NCBI RefSeq assembly: GCF_004322705.1
Contig: NZ_SIZZ01000001.1
Location: 248,001-312,000, forward strand
Length of the DNA: 64,000 nt
Reading direction: 5' to 3'
Origin: Dyella terrae
GTDB taxonomy: Bacteria; Pseudomonadota; Gammaproteobacteria; Xanthomonadales; Rhodanobacteraceae
Each line of letters starts with the position of its first letter. Position 1 is the stretch's first letter. The position numbers and the translations under genes are program-made. The notes below the pieces were generated by a model. It saw only the letters and a list, made by a program, of their open reading frames with translations, searched no databases and had not been told where the DNA came from. Below are positions 16,517-24,897 of the stretch, piece after piece.

Positions 16517-17782
16517 ATGGTGCGACGTGACGAGTTGGCGGTGAGCGCAGCAGACGATTACATCCGTCACGGCACGCCCCTCTTCAGGCGCACCAATCTC
16601 GCCCTGTTCGCGGCGGGTATCGCCACCTTCGGCTTGCTCTACTGCATCCAGCCGCTCATGCCCGAGTTCAGCGCGGACTTCCATGTCAGCGCGGCCGCGA
16701 GCGCCTTGTCGCTCTCCCTCACGACGGGGGTGCTTGCCTTTGCCATGCTGATTGCAGGCGCGATCTCGGATGCCTGGGGTCGCAAGGTGGTGATGACCGT
16801 ATCGCTGGTCGCCTCGTCCTTGCTGGTGCTGGCGACGGCCATGGTGCCCGACTGGCACATGCTGCTGATCCTGCGCACCTTGCTGGGTTTGACGCTGAGC
16901 GGTTTGCCGGCGGTCGCCATGACCTATCTCAGTGAAGAGATGCATCCGGACTCCATCGGTCTGGGCATGGGTCTCTACATTGCCGGCAATGCGATCGGTG
17001 GCATGGGTGGCCGTCTGGTGGCCGGCGTGCTCGCCGATTTCGTGGGATGGCGCGCGGGTGTTGCGACGGTTGGCGTGATCGGGCTCGCGTCCGGCCTGGT
17101 GTTCTGGGTGAGCCTGCCGCCGTCACGCCATTTCACCGTGCAGGCCCTCGATCTCCGCACGTTGCATGCCCGCTTCACCGGCGCCTTTCGAGACCCTGGT
17201 TTGCCGTGGTTGTTTGCGGAAGGTTTCCTTCTGCTCGGTGCGTTCGTTACCGTCTACAACTACATCGGCTACCGCCTGCTGGCGCCGCCGTACAACCTCA
17301 GTCAGGCGATTGTCGGCCTGATCTTCAGCGTGTATCTCATTGGCACGTTCAGTTCGGCCTGGATGGGGCATCTGGCTGGCAAGCTGGGCCGCCGCAAGGT
17401 GCTCTGGACGACCTTTGCGCTGATGCTGGTTGGCGTGATGATGACCATGGCGCAATCGCTGTGGCTGATCGTCCTGGGCATCGTCGCGGTGACGTTCGGG
17501 TTCTTCGGCGGCCATTCCATCGCCAGCAGCTGGGTCGGGCGACGCGCGGGAGCAGCGAAGGCGCAGGCATCGTCGATGTACCTGTTTTCGTACTACATGG
17601 GATCAAGCCTGGCCGGTGCGGGTGGTGGCCTGTTCTACGCCTCGCACGGGTGGCCTGGCGTGGCGCTGTTCGTGGGTGCGCTGGTCGTTGCGGGACTTTT
17701 GATTTCGTGGCGCCTGTATCAGCTGCCACCGCTGCCAGGCCCGCCGTCGCCGGGCACCGAGCCGGTGCTTCCGGAGATGTAA
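16517..17782 (+). CDS. Major facilitator superfamily exporter (YnfM/AraJ-like)
   Basis: This 421-residue protein has twelve predicted helices and a cytoplasmic N-terminus. The MFS motif A appears as GAISDAWGRKVVM between helices 2 and 3 and a weaker copy as GKLGRRKVLW in the second half. YCIQPLMPEF in helix 1 and MTYLSEEMHPDSIGLGMGLYIAGNAIGGMGGR in helices 4-5 are typical of the YnfM and Bcr/AraJ-like drug or sugar exporters. The exported substrate is unknown. The ATG at 16517 is the only good start before helix 1. The gene ends against a very strong hairpin shared with the convergent phosphodiesterase gene. Confidence 0.87.
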   Translation: MVRRDELAVSAADDYIRHGTPLFRRTNLALFAAGIATFGLLYCIQPLMPEFSADFHVSAAASALSLSLTTGVLAFAMLIAGAISDAWGRKVVMTVSLVASSLLVLATAMVPDWHMLLILRTLLGLTLSGLPAVAMTYLSEEMHPDSIGLGMGLYIAGNAIGGMGGRLVAGVLADFVGWRAGVATVGVIGLASGLVFWVSLPPSRHFTVQALDLRTLHARFTGAFRDPGLPWLFAEGFLLLGAFVTVYNYIGYRLLAPPYNLSQAIVGLIFSVYLIGTFSSAWMGHLAGKLGRRKVLWTTFALMLVGVMMTMAQSLWLIVLGIVAVTFGFFGGHSIASSWVGRRAGAAKAQASSMYLFSYYMGSSLAGAGGGLFYASHGWPGVALFVGALVVAGLLISWRLYQLPPLPGPPSPGTEPVLPEM

Positions 17783-17817
17783 GCATGGCCTGGCGGTGTG
17801 GCACCGCCAGGCCATGC
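17783..17817. terminator. 16-bp perfect hairpin between convergent MFS and NPP genes
   Basis: GCATGGCCTGGCGGTG (17783-17798) pairs perfectly with CACCGCCAGGCCATGC (17802-17817) around TGG. It starts on the base after the MFS stop codon. No T run follows on either strand, so termination would depend on the stem alone or on Rho, and the hairpin may instead protect the 3' ends. Confidence 0.65.
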
Positions 17818-17824
17818 GTGTCGG

Positions 17825-19108
17825 TCAGTGGGGCTTGAGCGCCGACTGCACGTGCGACACGTCGCCGTCGTTCGTTGCCGGCTGGATGCCGAGGATGCGC
17901 GTCATCATCGGGTAGATGTCCACGTTGTCGACATCAGGCAGGTTCACGCCGCTGCGGAACGCCGGACCGTGCGCGATAAACATGGCGCGCATGTTCGGAT
18001 CCTGGTTGTCGTAGCCGTGGTCGCCCAGCGAGACGCTGCCGTCCTTCATGCGCTTGGCCATGTAGGCGTTCGTGGTGATGCGCCAGCCGGTCTGTGCGAG
18101 GCACACTACCTGCGGCACGCGTGCATTGCTGCCGTACTGGAATCGGGCAGGCACGCTCGCCTTGTCCCAGCACTGCATGTGCTCGTGCGGCTGTACGAGC
18201 TTTGCCTTGACGCGTTCAAAATCGAATCCCGGCTTGGGATTGAACCCGGCCAGCACGCCAAGGCTGACCTGCTGCACGTGATCGAGCGTGATGATCTGGT
18301 CGATCATGACGCTGTTCTTCACCGGCGTGGCCGCCATGCCATGGTCGGACACGACAACGATGTTGATCGCGTCGAGCATCTGGCGCTGCTTCAGTCCAGC
18401 AACGAGCCGCGCCATGGCCGTATCGACGATGCCCAGTGCCTCGTTGACTTCCTTCGAATCCGGCCCATGGCTGTGGCCGGCGTGATCGACGTCGTCGAAG
18501 TAGAGCGTCAGGAAGCCCGGGCGCTCGCTGGGCGGGAGGTCGAGCCATGCAAGCACCTGGTCGACGCGCTGGTCGGCCGTGATCTTGCCGTCGTAAGGAA
18601 GCCAGTGATCGGGGCGATAGCCGTGGATGTCAGCCTCGCTGCCCGGCCAGAACATCGTTGCCGTGTGCAAGCCCTGGCGGCCCGCCGATTCCCAGATGGG
18701 GGTCCCTTCGGCCCACCAGTTGCCATCCGCAGCCGCCTTGCGGTTGCTGAGGCTGAAATTGCCCAGCCTGGGGTCGGACATCGTGTTGTTGACGATGCCG
18801 TGGTGATCCGGGCGAAGGCCCGTCACGATGGTGTAGTGGTTGGGGAAGGTCAGCGACGGAAACGACGGAATCAGCGCCGAGGCCTTCACGCCATCCTTCG
18901 CCAGCGTGGCAAGCGTGGGGCTCAGGTGCCGGTCGATGTAATCGGCGCGATAGCCGTCGATCGAGATCAGCAGCAGCGGCGTGCGCGCGCCTGCGGTGGC
19001 GGTCTGGACGGGGGCGGGCGGTGCGGTAGCCGGCGTCGGCGCCTGGGTGGCACACCCTGAGCTGAACGCGATAACCGCACTCAGCGCCAGGCGAAACGGG
19101 ATTTTCAT
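17825..19108 (-). CDS. Ectonucleotide pyrophosphatase/phosphodiesterase (alkaline phosphatase superfamily), lipoprotein
   Basis: This protein of about 427 residues is a close NPP type. ISIDGYRADY gives the first metal-ligand Asp, and SLTFPNHYTIVTGLRPDHHGI holds the nucleophilic Thr before FPNHY. LYFDDVDHAGHSHGP and VSDHGM give the remaining zinc ligands. NPPs cleave nucleotide or other phosphodiesters to 5'-monophosphates. The N-terminus is a lipoprotein signal with lipobox-like FSSGC, so it is likely anchored in the periplasm. I choose the ATG at 19108 before MKIPF; an in-frame ATG at 19120 is also possible. A divergent Gln-rich secreted protein is upstream. Confidence 0.88.
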   Translation of the reverse strand: MKIPFRLALSAVIAFSSGCATQAPTPATAPPAPVQTATAGARTPLLLISIDGYRADYIDRHLSPTLATLAKDGVKASALIPSFPSLTFPNHYTIVTGLRPDHHGIVNNTMSDPRLGNFSLSNRKAAADGNWWAEGTPIWESAGRQGLHTATMFWPGSEADIHGYRPDHWLPYDGKITADQRVDQVLAWLDLPPSERPGFLTLYFDDVDHAGHSHGPDSKEVNEALGIVDTAMARLVAGLKQRQMLDAINIVVVSDHGMAATPVKNSVMIDQIITLDHVQQVSLGVLAGFNPKPGFDFERVKAKLVQPHEHMQCWDKASVPARFQYGSNARVPQVVCLAQTGWRITTNAYMAKRMKDGSVSLGDHGYDNQDPNMRAMFIAHGPAFRSGVNLPDVDNVDIYPMMTRILGIQPATNDGDVSHVQSALKPH

Positions 19109-19160
19109 GCGCGGATCCATATCATTTCAGAGAGCAATCCGAACATGATCGCGCAGACAT

Positions 19161-19631
19161 ATGACCATTACATCTCTTTACGGGTCGGGCCGGTTGTGGT
19201 TGTCCCTTGCGATGGTGCTGGCTCTCGCTTCACCCGCCATGGGCCAGCAGACCACGCAGCCGCCCAGGCCACCGGCCAACAGCACGGCCGCCAATAATGC
19301 CGCCGCCGTCCAGCAGGCCCAGCGCACCTATCAGGCGCAGCAGGCTACGCAGCAGGCCCACGTGCTGAATCAGTTGCAGAAGAATCAGGTGCAGGAGCAG
19401 CAACGCCAGCGCCAGGCCGCCGCCGTCGCTCGTCCGTATGCGAACGATCCTGCGGCGATGAATGCCATCAACGCCGCGGATCAGGCCCAGCGCGACCGCT
19501 TCGATGCCAACCAGCGCGACGCGGTGGATCGCTATCGAAGTGCCGTGGGTGTCACCCCGGCGGTCGTGCCGACGCAGCAGCCGAAGAAGCCGCCCGCGTC
19601 GCCACAAAAGGTGCCGCCGTCTCAGCCATGA
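19161..19631 (+). CDS. Secreted Gln/Ala-rich protein of unknown function
   Basis: This 156-residue protein has a signal peptide at about 1-28 (LSLAMVLALASPAMG). The mature part is rich in Gln, Ala and Pro, with a helical stretch (QQAQRTYQAQQATQQAHVLNQ) and a Pro/Lys-rich tail (QQPKKPPASPQK). I recognise no domain. It may be a coiled-coil periplasmic or surface protein. No clear ribosome site precedes the ATG at 19161. It is divergent from the NPP gene by 52 bases and converges on ogt with six bases between the stops. Confidence 0.65.
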   Translation: MTITSLYGSGRLWLSLAMVLALASPAMGQQTTQPPRPPANSTAANNAAAVQQAQRTYQAQQATQQAHVLNQLQKNQVQEQQRQRQAAAVARPYANDPAAMNAINAADQAQRDRFDANQRDAVDRYRSAVGVTPAVVPTQQPKKPPASPQKVPPSQP

Positions 19632-19637
19632 CGCTGA

Positions 19638-20141
19638 TCAGCGCGAGGCGCCGAACAGGTCGCCACGTGCGATGCGGTCCTCCAGTGACAGCAGGTACTG
19701 CTTGGTCGGCAGTCCGCCGCCGAAACCGGTGAGGCTTCCGTTGCTGCCGATCACGCGATGACAGGGCAGCACGATCGGGATCGGATTGCGTCCGTTCGCG
19801 GCTCCGACCGCGCGCATCGCTTGCGGCTGTTCAATGCGTCGCGCCAGTTCACCGTAGCTGATGGTGCTTCCGTACGGGATGCGTGCCAGTTCGTGCCACA
19901 CGCGCAGCTGGAACGGCGTGCCTTCGGGCGAGAGTGGCAGGTCGAAAGCCTGGCGCTCGCCGGCAAAATAGTCTTCGAGCTGCTCGCGCACGAACGCAAC
20001 TTTCGATGCATCGCGCACCCAGGCAGGCGACGCCTGCTTGGGATGCCTCTCGCGCTCGAACCAGATCTGCCGCACGCCGTTTTCATCCACGATGAGTCGA
20101 AGCTGGCCCACGGGGCTGGGCATGTAGTCGTACCAGATCAT
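19638..20141 (-). CDS. ogt: Methylated-DNA--protein-cysteine S-methyltransferase
   Basis: This 167-residue suicide repair enzyme takes the alkyl group from O6-alkylguanine or O4-alkylthymine onto its own Cys. The active site VLPCHRVIGSNGSLTGFGGGL is intact. The N-terminal part (YDYMPSPVGQLRLI) is the small alpha/beta domain seen in Ogt. The ATG at 20141 overlaps the stop of the upstream AdaA-AlkA gene by ATGA, so both are probably made together. This Ogt supplies the methyltransferase activity that the upstream fusion lacks. Confidence 0.95.
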   Translation of the reverse strand: MIWYDYMPSPVGQLRLIVDENGVRQIWFERERHPKQASPAWVRDASKVAFVREQLEDYFAGERQAFDLPLSPEGTPFQLRVWHELARIPYGSTISYGELARRIEQPQAMRAVGAANGRNPIPIVLPCHRVIGSNGSLTGFGGGLPTKQYLLSLEDRIARGDLFGASR

Positions 20142-21640
20142 CGTTGTCCCTTCGTCGCGGCTTTGGCATGCGCCGCATCGCTGGCGTTGCGCCACAGATG
20201 CATCACCGCATAGGCGCGCCAGGGGCGCCAGGATTCGGCGAGTGTGGTGAGGGCTTTCGTGCTGAGTTCGGCACCACCGGCGGCGGCTTCGCGTCGCAGG
20301 ATCAGGTCGGCGGCAGGGAAGGCATCGGGGTGGCTCATGGCGCGCATCGCCATGTAGTGCGCCGTCCATTCGCCGATGCCTGCAAGCTCCACCCAGCGCG
20401 CTACGAATTCGTCGAGCGGCTGCTCATGGCGAAAATCGATGCGTCCGTCGAGCAGGGCGCGCGCCACGCCGCGGACCGTATTCGCGCGCGCGCTGGTCAG
20501 GCCCAGTTCGCGCAAGTCGACATCGACCAGCGCATCCGGGCCGGGAAAAAGCCGTTCGAGTCCAGCCGGAAGACTCGTTGCAATCGGCGTGCCGTAACGC
20601 TGTGCAATGCGCGCGGCCAGCGTGCGAGCCGCCGCCACGCTGACCTGCTGACCGAGGATGGCCCGGACCGCGATCTCAAAGCCATCCCATCCCCCGGGCA
20701 GGCGAAGGCCCGGGCGTCGGGCATGCAGCGGTTTCAGCACCTGGCTCTGGCCGAGCACGTCGCCAATGTTGAGCGGGTCGGCATCGAGATCGAACATGCG
20801 TCGAAGTTTCGCCACGATACCGAGCATCATCGCCGGTCGCGGGCAATGCAGCTGCAGTTGAAGCGCATGCTCCTGGCCGGGCCAGTGGGTGAGTTTCAGC
20901 CAGCCCGGCGCATTGCCGGGGCCAAAGACGCGCGCATAGCTCGTGTCGTCAACGGCTTCCACGCCTGGCAGCGCGCGTGTTCGCAGAAATCCCAGGATGG
21001 CGTCGAAATCGTAAGGGGGGCGATAGTTCAGTCGCAGGGTCAGCGCGTCGCTGGCGGCGCCTCTCGGATGCCGGCGCATGTCACGGGGTGGCATGCGATT
21101 GGCCAGCTGAAAGGCCGCATTGAACCGACGCAGGCTGCCAAAGCCCGAGGCGAGGGCCACATCCGTGACGGGAAGATGCGTTTCGGTCAGTAGTTGCTTG
21201 GCGAACAGCAGGCGCCGCGTAGTGTGAACCGCCATCGGTGGCGCACCCAGTCGTTCTACGAAGATCCGTCGCAACTGCCGTGCACCCAGTCCCACGCGGG
21301 CGGAAAGGTCCTCCATCGAGCCCTCATCCAGCACACCCTGATCCATCAACTTCAGCGCCCGCGCGATGACGTGGTCGCCGCGCTGCCAGATGTCATTGCC
21401 CGGGGATAATTCCGGACGGCAGCGGAGGCAGGGGCGAAAGCCATCGGCTTCGGCCGCCGCCGCGCTCGCGTAATAACGTACGTTCTGCGGCTTGGGCGAC
21501 GGGGCGGGGCAGACCGGGCGGCAGTAAATGCGTGTGCTGGTGACGGCCGTGAAGAACAGTCCGTCGAAGCGGGCGTCGCGGCTCAGGCGGGCCTGGTCGC
21601 AGATGCGACGGTCGGGGACGTCGGTGTGGGCGGTTTCCAT
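20138..21640 (-). CDS. Fused Ada methyl-sensor/AraC regulator and AlkA-type 3-methyladenine DNA glycosylase
   Basis: This 500-residue fusion starts with an Ada zinc domain at about 15-85, with Cys40, Cys44, Cys71 and Cys74 as the four zinc ligands; one of these is the methylphosphotriester acceptor in Ada. An AraC helix-turn-helix domain spans about 90-190. The AlkA N-domain spans about 200-310 and the HhH-GPD glycosylase domain about 320-495, with the catalytic Asp445 in FPAADLILRRE. It should sense DNA methylation, activate adaptive-response genes and excise alkylated bases. Such Ada-AlkA fusions are known in actinobacteria and xanthomonads. The C-terminal methyltransferase of Ada is absent and is supplied by the overlapping ogt gene. 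Confidence 0.93.
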   Translation of the reverse strand: METAHTDVPDRRICDQARLSRDARFDGLFFTAVTSTRIYCRPVCPAPSPKPQNVRYYASAAAAEADGFRPCLRCRPELSPGNDIWQRGDHVIARALKLMDQGVLDEGSMEDLSARVGLGARQLRRIFVERLGAPPMAVHTTRRLLFAKQLLTETHLPVTDVALASGFGSLRRFNAAFQLANRMPPRDMRRHPRGAASDALTLRLNYRPPYDFDAILGFLRTRALPGVEAVDDTSYARVFGPGNAPGWLKLTHWPGQEHALQLQLHCPRPAMMLGIVAKLRRMFDLDADPLNIGDVLGQSQVLKPLHARRPGLRLPGGWDGFEIAVRAILGQQVSVAAARTLAARIAQRYGTPIATSLPAGLERLFPGPDALVDVDLRELGLTSARANTVRGVARALLDGRIDFRHEQPLDEFVARWVELAGIGEWTAHYMAMRAMSHPDAFPAADLILRREAAAGGAELSTKALTTLAESWRPWRAYAVMHLWRNASDAAHAKAATKGQR

Positions 21641-21783
21641 AAAGACAGCCTAGCACCGGGTTTCCGGATGTACTCGCCGTTTTCGGACATCAATGGCCCG
21701 ACCGGTTTGCCGCACTGCAATTAGCCTACTTTGCGGCGCGCGCCCATAATCGGGAGCTTGTCTCCCGCTGTTCAGGACCGCCT

Positions 21784-23454
21784 ATGAATGCCCCGACACG
21801 CATCGATACCACCCGCACCATCCGCGCTCCCCGCGGCAGTGAGCTGAGCTGCAAGAGCTGGCTGACCGAGGCGCCGTTCCGCATGCTGCAGAACAACCTC
21901 GATCCCGAGGTGGCGGAGAACCCGGCCGAGCTGGTGGTGTACGGCGGTATCGGGCGCGCGGCACGCAATTGGGAATGCTTTGACGCGATCCTGCGGGCAC
22001 TGCGCGACCTCAACGACGACGAGACGCTGCTGATCCAGTCCGGCAAGCCGGTCGGTGTCTTCCCCTCGCATCCCGATGCGCCGCGCGTTCTGCTGGCCAA
22101 CTCCAACCTGGTGCCGGCGTGGGCCAACTGGGAGCATTTCAACGAGCTCGATAAGAAGGGACTGATGATGTACGGCCAGATGACGGCCGGTTCGTGGATC
22201 TACATCGGCTCCCAGGGCATCGTGCAGGGCACGTACGAAACCTTCGTCGAAATGGGTCGCCAGCACTACGGCGGTAACCTCGCCGGCAGATGGATTCTGA
22301 CGGCCGGCCTGGGTGGCATGGGCGGTGCGCAGCCGCTCGCGGCATCGCTGGCTGGCGCGTGTTCGCTCAACATCGAATGCCAGCAGAGCCGCATCGATTT
22401 CCGATTGAAAACCCGCTACGTCGACGAGCAGGCAACGGACATCGATGACGCGCTTGCGCGCATGGCCAAATACACCGCGGCAGGCGAAGCGAAATCCATC
22501 GCGCTGCTCGGCAATGCCGCCGATATCCTGCCCGAACTCGTGCGCCGCGGCGTGCGGCCGGATGGCGTCACCGATCAAACGAGCGCGCACGATCCGGTCA
22601 ACGGATACCTGCCGTCGGGCTGGACGGTCGAGGAGTGGTTCGAGCGTCGAAAGAGCGATCCTGCGGGCACGGCCAAAGCCGCGAAGGCATCGATGCGCAC
22701 GCACGTCGAAGCGATGCTCGCGTTCCAGAAAATGGGCGTGCCGACCTTCGACTATGGCAACAACATCCGCCAGATGGCGAAGGACGAAGGCTGCGCGAAC
22801 GCCTTCGATTTCCCGGGTTTCGTACCGGCGTACGTCCGTCCGCTGTTCTGTCGTGGCGTTGGCCCGTTCCGTTGGGTGGCACTTTCCGGCGATCCGGAAG
22901 ACATCTACAAGACCGACCAGAAGGTGAAGGAGATCATCGCCGATGACCCGCACCTGCACCGCTGGCTGGACATGGCGCGCGAGCGCATCAGCTTCCAGGG
23001 CCTGCCGGCGCGCATTTGCTGGGTTGGCCTTGGTCTTCGCCATAAGCTGGGCTTGGCGTTCAATGAGATGGTTCGCAACGGTGAGTTGAAGGCGCCGATC
23101 GTGATCGGTCGCGATCACCTGGACTCCGGTTCGGTGGCCAGCCCGAACCGCGAGACCGAAGCCATGAAGGACGGCAGCGATGCGGTCAGTGACTGGCCGC
23201 TGCTCAATGCCATGCTGAACGTTGCTGGCGGCGCGACATGGGTGTCGCTCCACCATGGTGGCGGCGTTGGCATGGGCTACTCGCAGCACTCCGGTGTCGT
23301 CATCGTCTGCGATGGCAGCGAAGCGGCCGATCGACGACTGGCACGTGTGCTCTGGAACGACCCGGGTACGGGCGTGATGCGTCATGCGGATGCCGGATAT
23401 GACATCGCGATCGACTGCGCGCGCGAGCAGGGCCTTAAGCTGCCGATGATCTGA
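21784..23454 (+). CDS. hutU: Urocanate hydratase
   Basis: HutU adds water to urocanate to form 4-imidazolone-5-propionate, the second step of histidine catabolism, using tightly bound NAD+ as an electrophile. The 556 residues are full length. The NAD-binding segment [17 protein letters not shown] and the C-terminal active-site region [17 protein letters not shown] are intact. The ATG at 21784 starts the conserved N-terminus. It is a single gene about 19 kb from hutI and 15 kb from hutF. It is divergent from the Ada-AlkA gene, with 143 bases between the start codons. hutH is not beside it. Confidence 0.97.
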   Translation: MNAPTRIDTTRTIRAPRGSELSCKSWLTEAPFRMLQNNLDPEVAENPAELVVYGGIGRAARNWECFDAILRALRDLNDDETLLIQSGKPVGVFPSHPDAPRVLLANSNLVPAWANWEHFNELDKKGLMMYGQMTAGSWIYIGSQGIVQGTYETFVEMGRQHYGGNLAGRWILTAGLGGMGGAQPLAASLAGACSLNIECQQSRIDFRLKTRYVDEQATDIDDALARMAKYTAAGEAKSIALLGNAADILPELVRRGVRPDGVTDQTSAHDPVNGYLPSGWTVEEWFERRKSDPAGTAKAAKASMRTHVEAMLAFQKMGVPTFDYGNNIRQMAKDEGCANAFDFPGFVPAYVRPLFCRGVGPFRWVALSGDPEDIYKTDQKVKEIIADDPHLHRWLDMARERISFQGLPARICWVGLGLRHKLGLAFNEMVRNGELKAPIVIGRDHLDSGSVASPNRETEAMKDGSDAVSDWPLLNAMLNVAGGATWVSLHHGGGVGMGYSQHSGVVIVCDGSEAADRRLARVLWNDPGTGVMRHADAGYDIAIDCAREQGLKLPMI

Positions 23455-23468
23455 GTAAGTGCACGGAG

Positions 23469-23504
23469 GGAAGTGAGAACGCCGGGTCGCCGGGTCTCAC
23501 TTCC
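23469..23504. terminator. Hairpin between convergent hutU and DUF1428 genes
   Basis: GGAAGTGAGA (23469-23478) pairs perfectly with TCTCACTTCC (23495-23504) around a 16-base loop. It lies between the two stop codons, seven bases before the DUF1428 stop. No T run follows, so it is a terminator-like element of the kind seen at other convergent junctions here. Confidence 0.55.
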
Positions 23505-23511
23505 TGATGGC

Positions 23512-23868
23512 TTATGCGTCCAGATTGACGATGGTCCTGAACCCGCCCCAGAACATCCGCATGCCATCGAACGGTAGCTCCCTGGGCTTGAGGTCCAGGC
23601 GCGGATCGGACATCACTTTCTTGATCACGCGGTCGCGATGCGCGCGTGACTTGTATACGGCCCATGAAAAGACGACGGTCTCACCGCGCTTGAGCTGAAC
23701 CGCCTGAGGGAAAGACGTCAATTCGCCTCCCTGCACGTCATCCGCGACGCATTCGCGATAGGCCAGTGCCCCATGCTCCAGCCAGATTTTTCCTGCCTTG
23801 CGTGCAAGACGTTTATACGCAGCCAGGTTCTTTACCGGCAGGGGAAGGACGAAACCATCCACGTACAT
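23512..23868 (-). CDS. DUF1428 family protein
   Basis: This 118-residue protein begins MYVDGFVLPLPVKNLAAYKR and ends MRMFWGGFRTIV, which is the DUF1428 pattern (YbaA-like). Family members are small ferredoxin-like alpha/beta-barrel dimers of unknown function. The ATG at 23868 is preferred over a frame opening at 24075 because GGAGG stands ten bases upstream and the family sequence begins there. It converges on hutU and is divergent from a TenA-like gene. Confidence 0.88.
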   Translation of the reverse strand: MYVDGFVLPLPVKNLAAYKRLARKAGKIWLEHGALAYRECVADDVQGGELTSFPQAVQLKRGETVVFSWAVYKSRAHRDRVIKKVMSDPRLDLKPRELPFDGMRMFWGGFRTIVNLDA

Positions 23869-24001
23869 GGGAAAGCCTCCAGGTTCTGAGGAGGTTTCGA
23901 TCATGCGCCGGTTTCGCGAGGCTTGCGACGCATCCATGCGGATGTCGCCTTGAGGGGACGTGGCGAACACTATGAGGTTCCGGGACCGCCCTGGGACCGG
24001 G

Positions 24002-24024
24002 CGCCAGCCACACAGGGGCTGGCG
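24002..24024 (+). repeat. 8-bp hairpin upstream of the TenA-like gene
   Basis: CGCCAGCC (24002-24009) pairs with GGCTGGCG (24017-24024) around a seven-base loop. It ends 28 bases before the ATG at 24053, inside the 184-base divergent spacer. It could be part of the 5' leader of the TenA-like gene. No protein site or other structure is evident. Confidence 0.35.
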
Positions 24025-24052
24025 ATCCTGAACGACATAGTGGAGTGACATC

Positions 24053-24829
24053 ATGAGCACGATTTTCGAACGCACCGGTGACCTGGAAAACCTGAACAGC
24101 TACCCGCAGTGGGCGCAGGACATGGTTAGCGAATGTGAGAGCACCAAGCAGCGCGTGGTCGACCACGAGATCTGGTCGATCATGCGGGAAGGCCGCCTGC
24201 CAGCCACCGCCACCCGCGATTTCATGGTGGGTGTGTGGCCGGTGATCGAGCGTTTTCCGGCCTTCATGGCACATAACCTGCTTAAAACCCAGTACGGCAG
24301 GAGCGTGGGCGAGAACATGGCCCGCCGCTGGCTGGTGCGGAATATTCGCGTGGAGCAGAACCATGCCGATTACTGGCTCAACTGGGCCGAGGGCGCCGGC
24401 GTCAGCAGGGACGAAGTCCTGCATGGGCGTGCCCCCCACGGAACGGAAGCGCTGGCTGAATGGTGTGAACAGGTCAGCAGCAAGGCCTCGCTGGCCGCAG
24501 GCATCATTGCGACCAACTACGCGGTGGAGGGCGCCACGGGTGAATGGTCCCAGCGCATCTACGAAAGTTCTGCCTACGCTGAAAGCTTCGCGGAAACCAA
24601 CCGGATCCAAAGTCTGCGCTGGCTACAGTTGCACGCGGCCTATGACGATACGCATCCATGGGAGGCTCTGGAAATTGTCTGTACCCTAATGGGCACGGCG
24701 CCGTCGACCACCGATGTGGCGTTCTTGAGTGAGTGTGTGCGACGCAGCTACATGAGCATGAGTATCACTCTCGATCGTTGCCTTGATGTCCGGATGGAAC
24801 CGTGGGCAGTTAGCGAAGCTGCGGCCTAA
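24053..24829 (+). CDS. TenA-like / haem-oxygenase-fold protein
   Basis: This 258-residue all-helical protein has the pattern of the TenA/PqqC/haem-oxygenase-like superfamily. VVDHEIWSIMREGRL, RNIRVEQNHADYWLNW and LHAAYDDTHPWEALE place Glu, His and Asp residues on successive helices. In the diiron branch (HDO proteins) such residues bind two irons and drive oxidative chemistry on amino acids or amines. In true TenA they would include a catalytic Cys, which I do not see in the expected place. It stands apart from thiamine genes, so thiamine salvage is unlikely. TGGAGTG lies upstream of the ATG. The assignment is at superfamily level only. Confidence 0.65.
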   Translation: MSTIFERTGDLENLNSYPQWAQDMVSECESTKQRVVDHEIWSIMREGRLPATATRDFMVGVWPVIERFPAFMAHNLLKTQYGRSVGENMARRWLVRNIRVEQNHADYWLNWAEGAGVSRDEVLHGRAPHGTEALAEWCEQVSSKASLAAGIIATNYAVEGATGEWSQRIYESSAYAESFAETNRIQSLRWLQLHAAYDDTHPWEALEIVCTLMGTAPSTTDVAFLSECVRRSYMSMSITLDRCLDVRMEPWAVSEAAA

Positions 24830-24897
24830 ATGACGCTTGCCATGCGAGTGGTGCGCGTTGGGGTCGAACGCTTCTCGTGAAGAGGAAGTGAACCTCG

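Noticed and set aside
17798-19060. 420-codon open frame on the plus strand opposite the NPP phosphodiesterase
   Set aside because: It is a codon-bias shadow of a gene with clear family motifs, and has no ribosome site or family likeness.
21772-23385. 537-codon open frame opposite hutU
   Set aside because: It lies wholly inside hutU, whose active-site motifs are unambiguous; the antisense frame has no likeness to any family.
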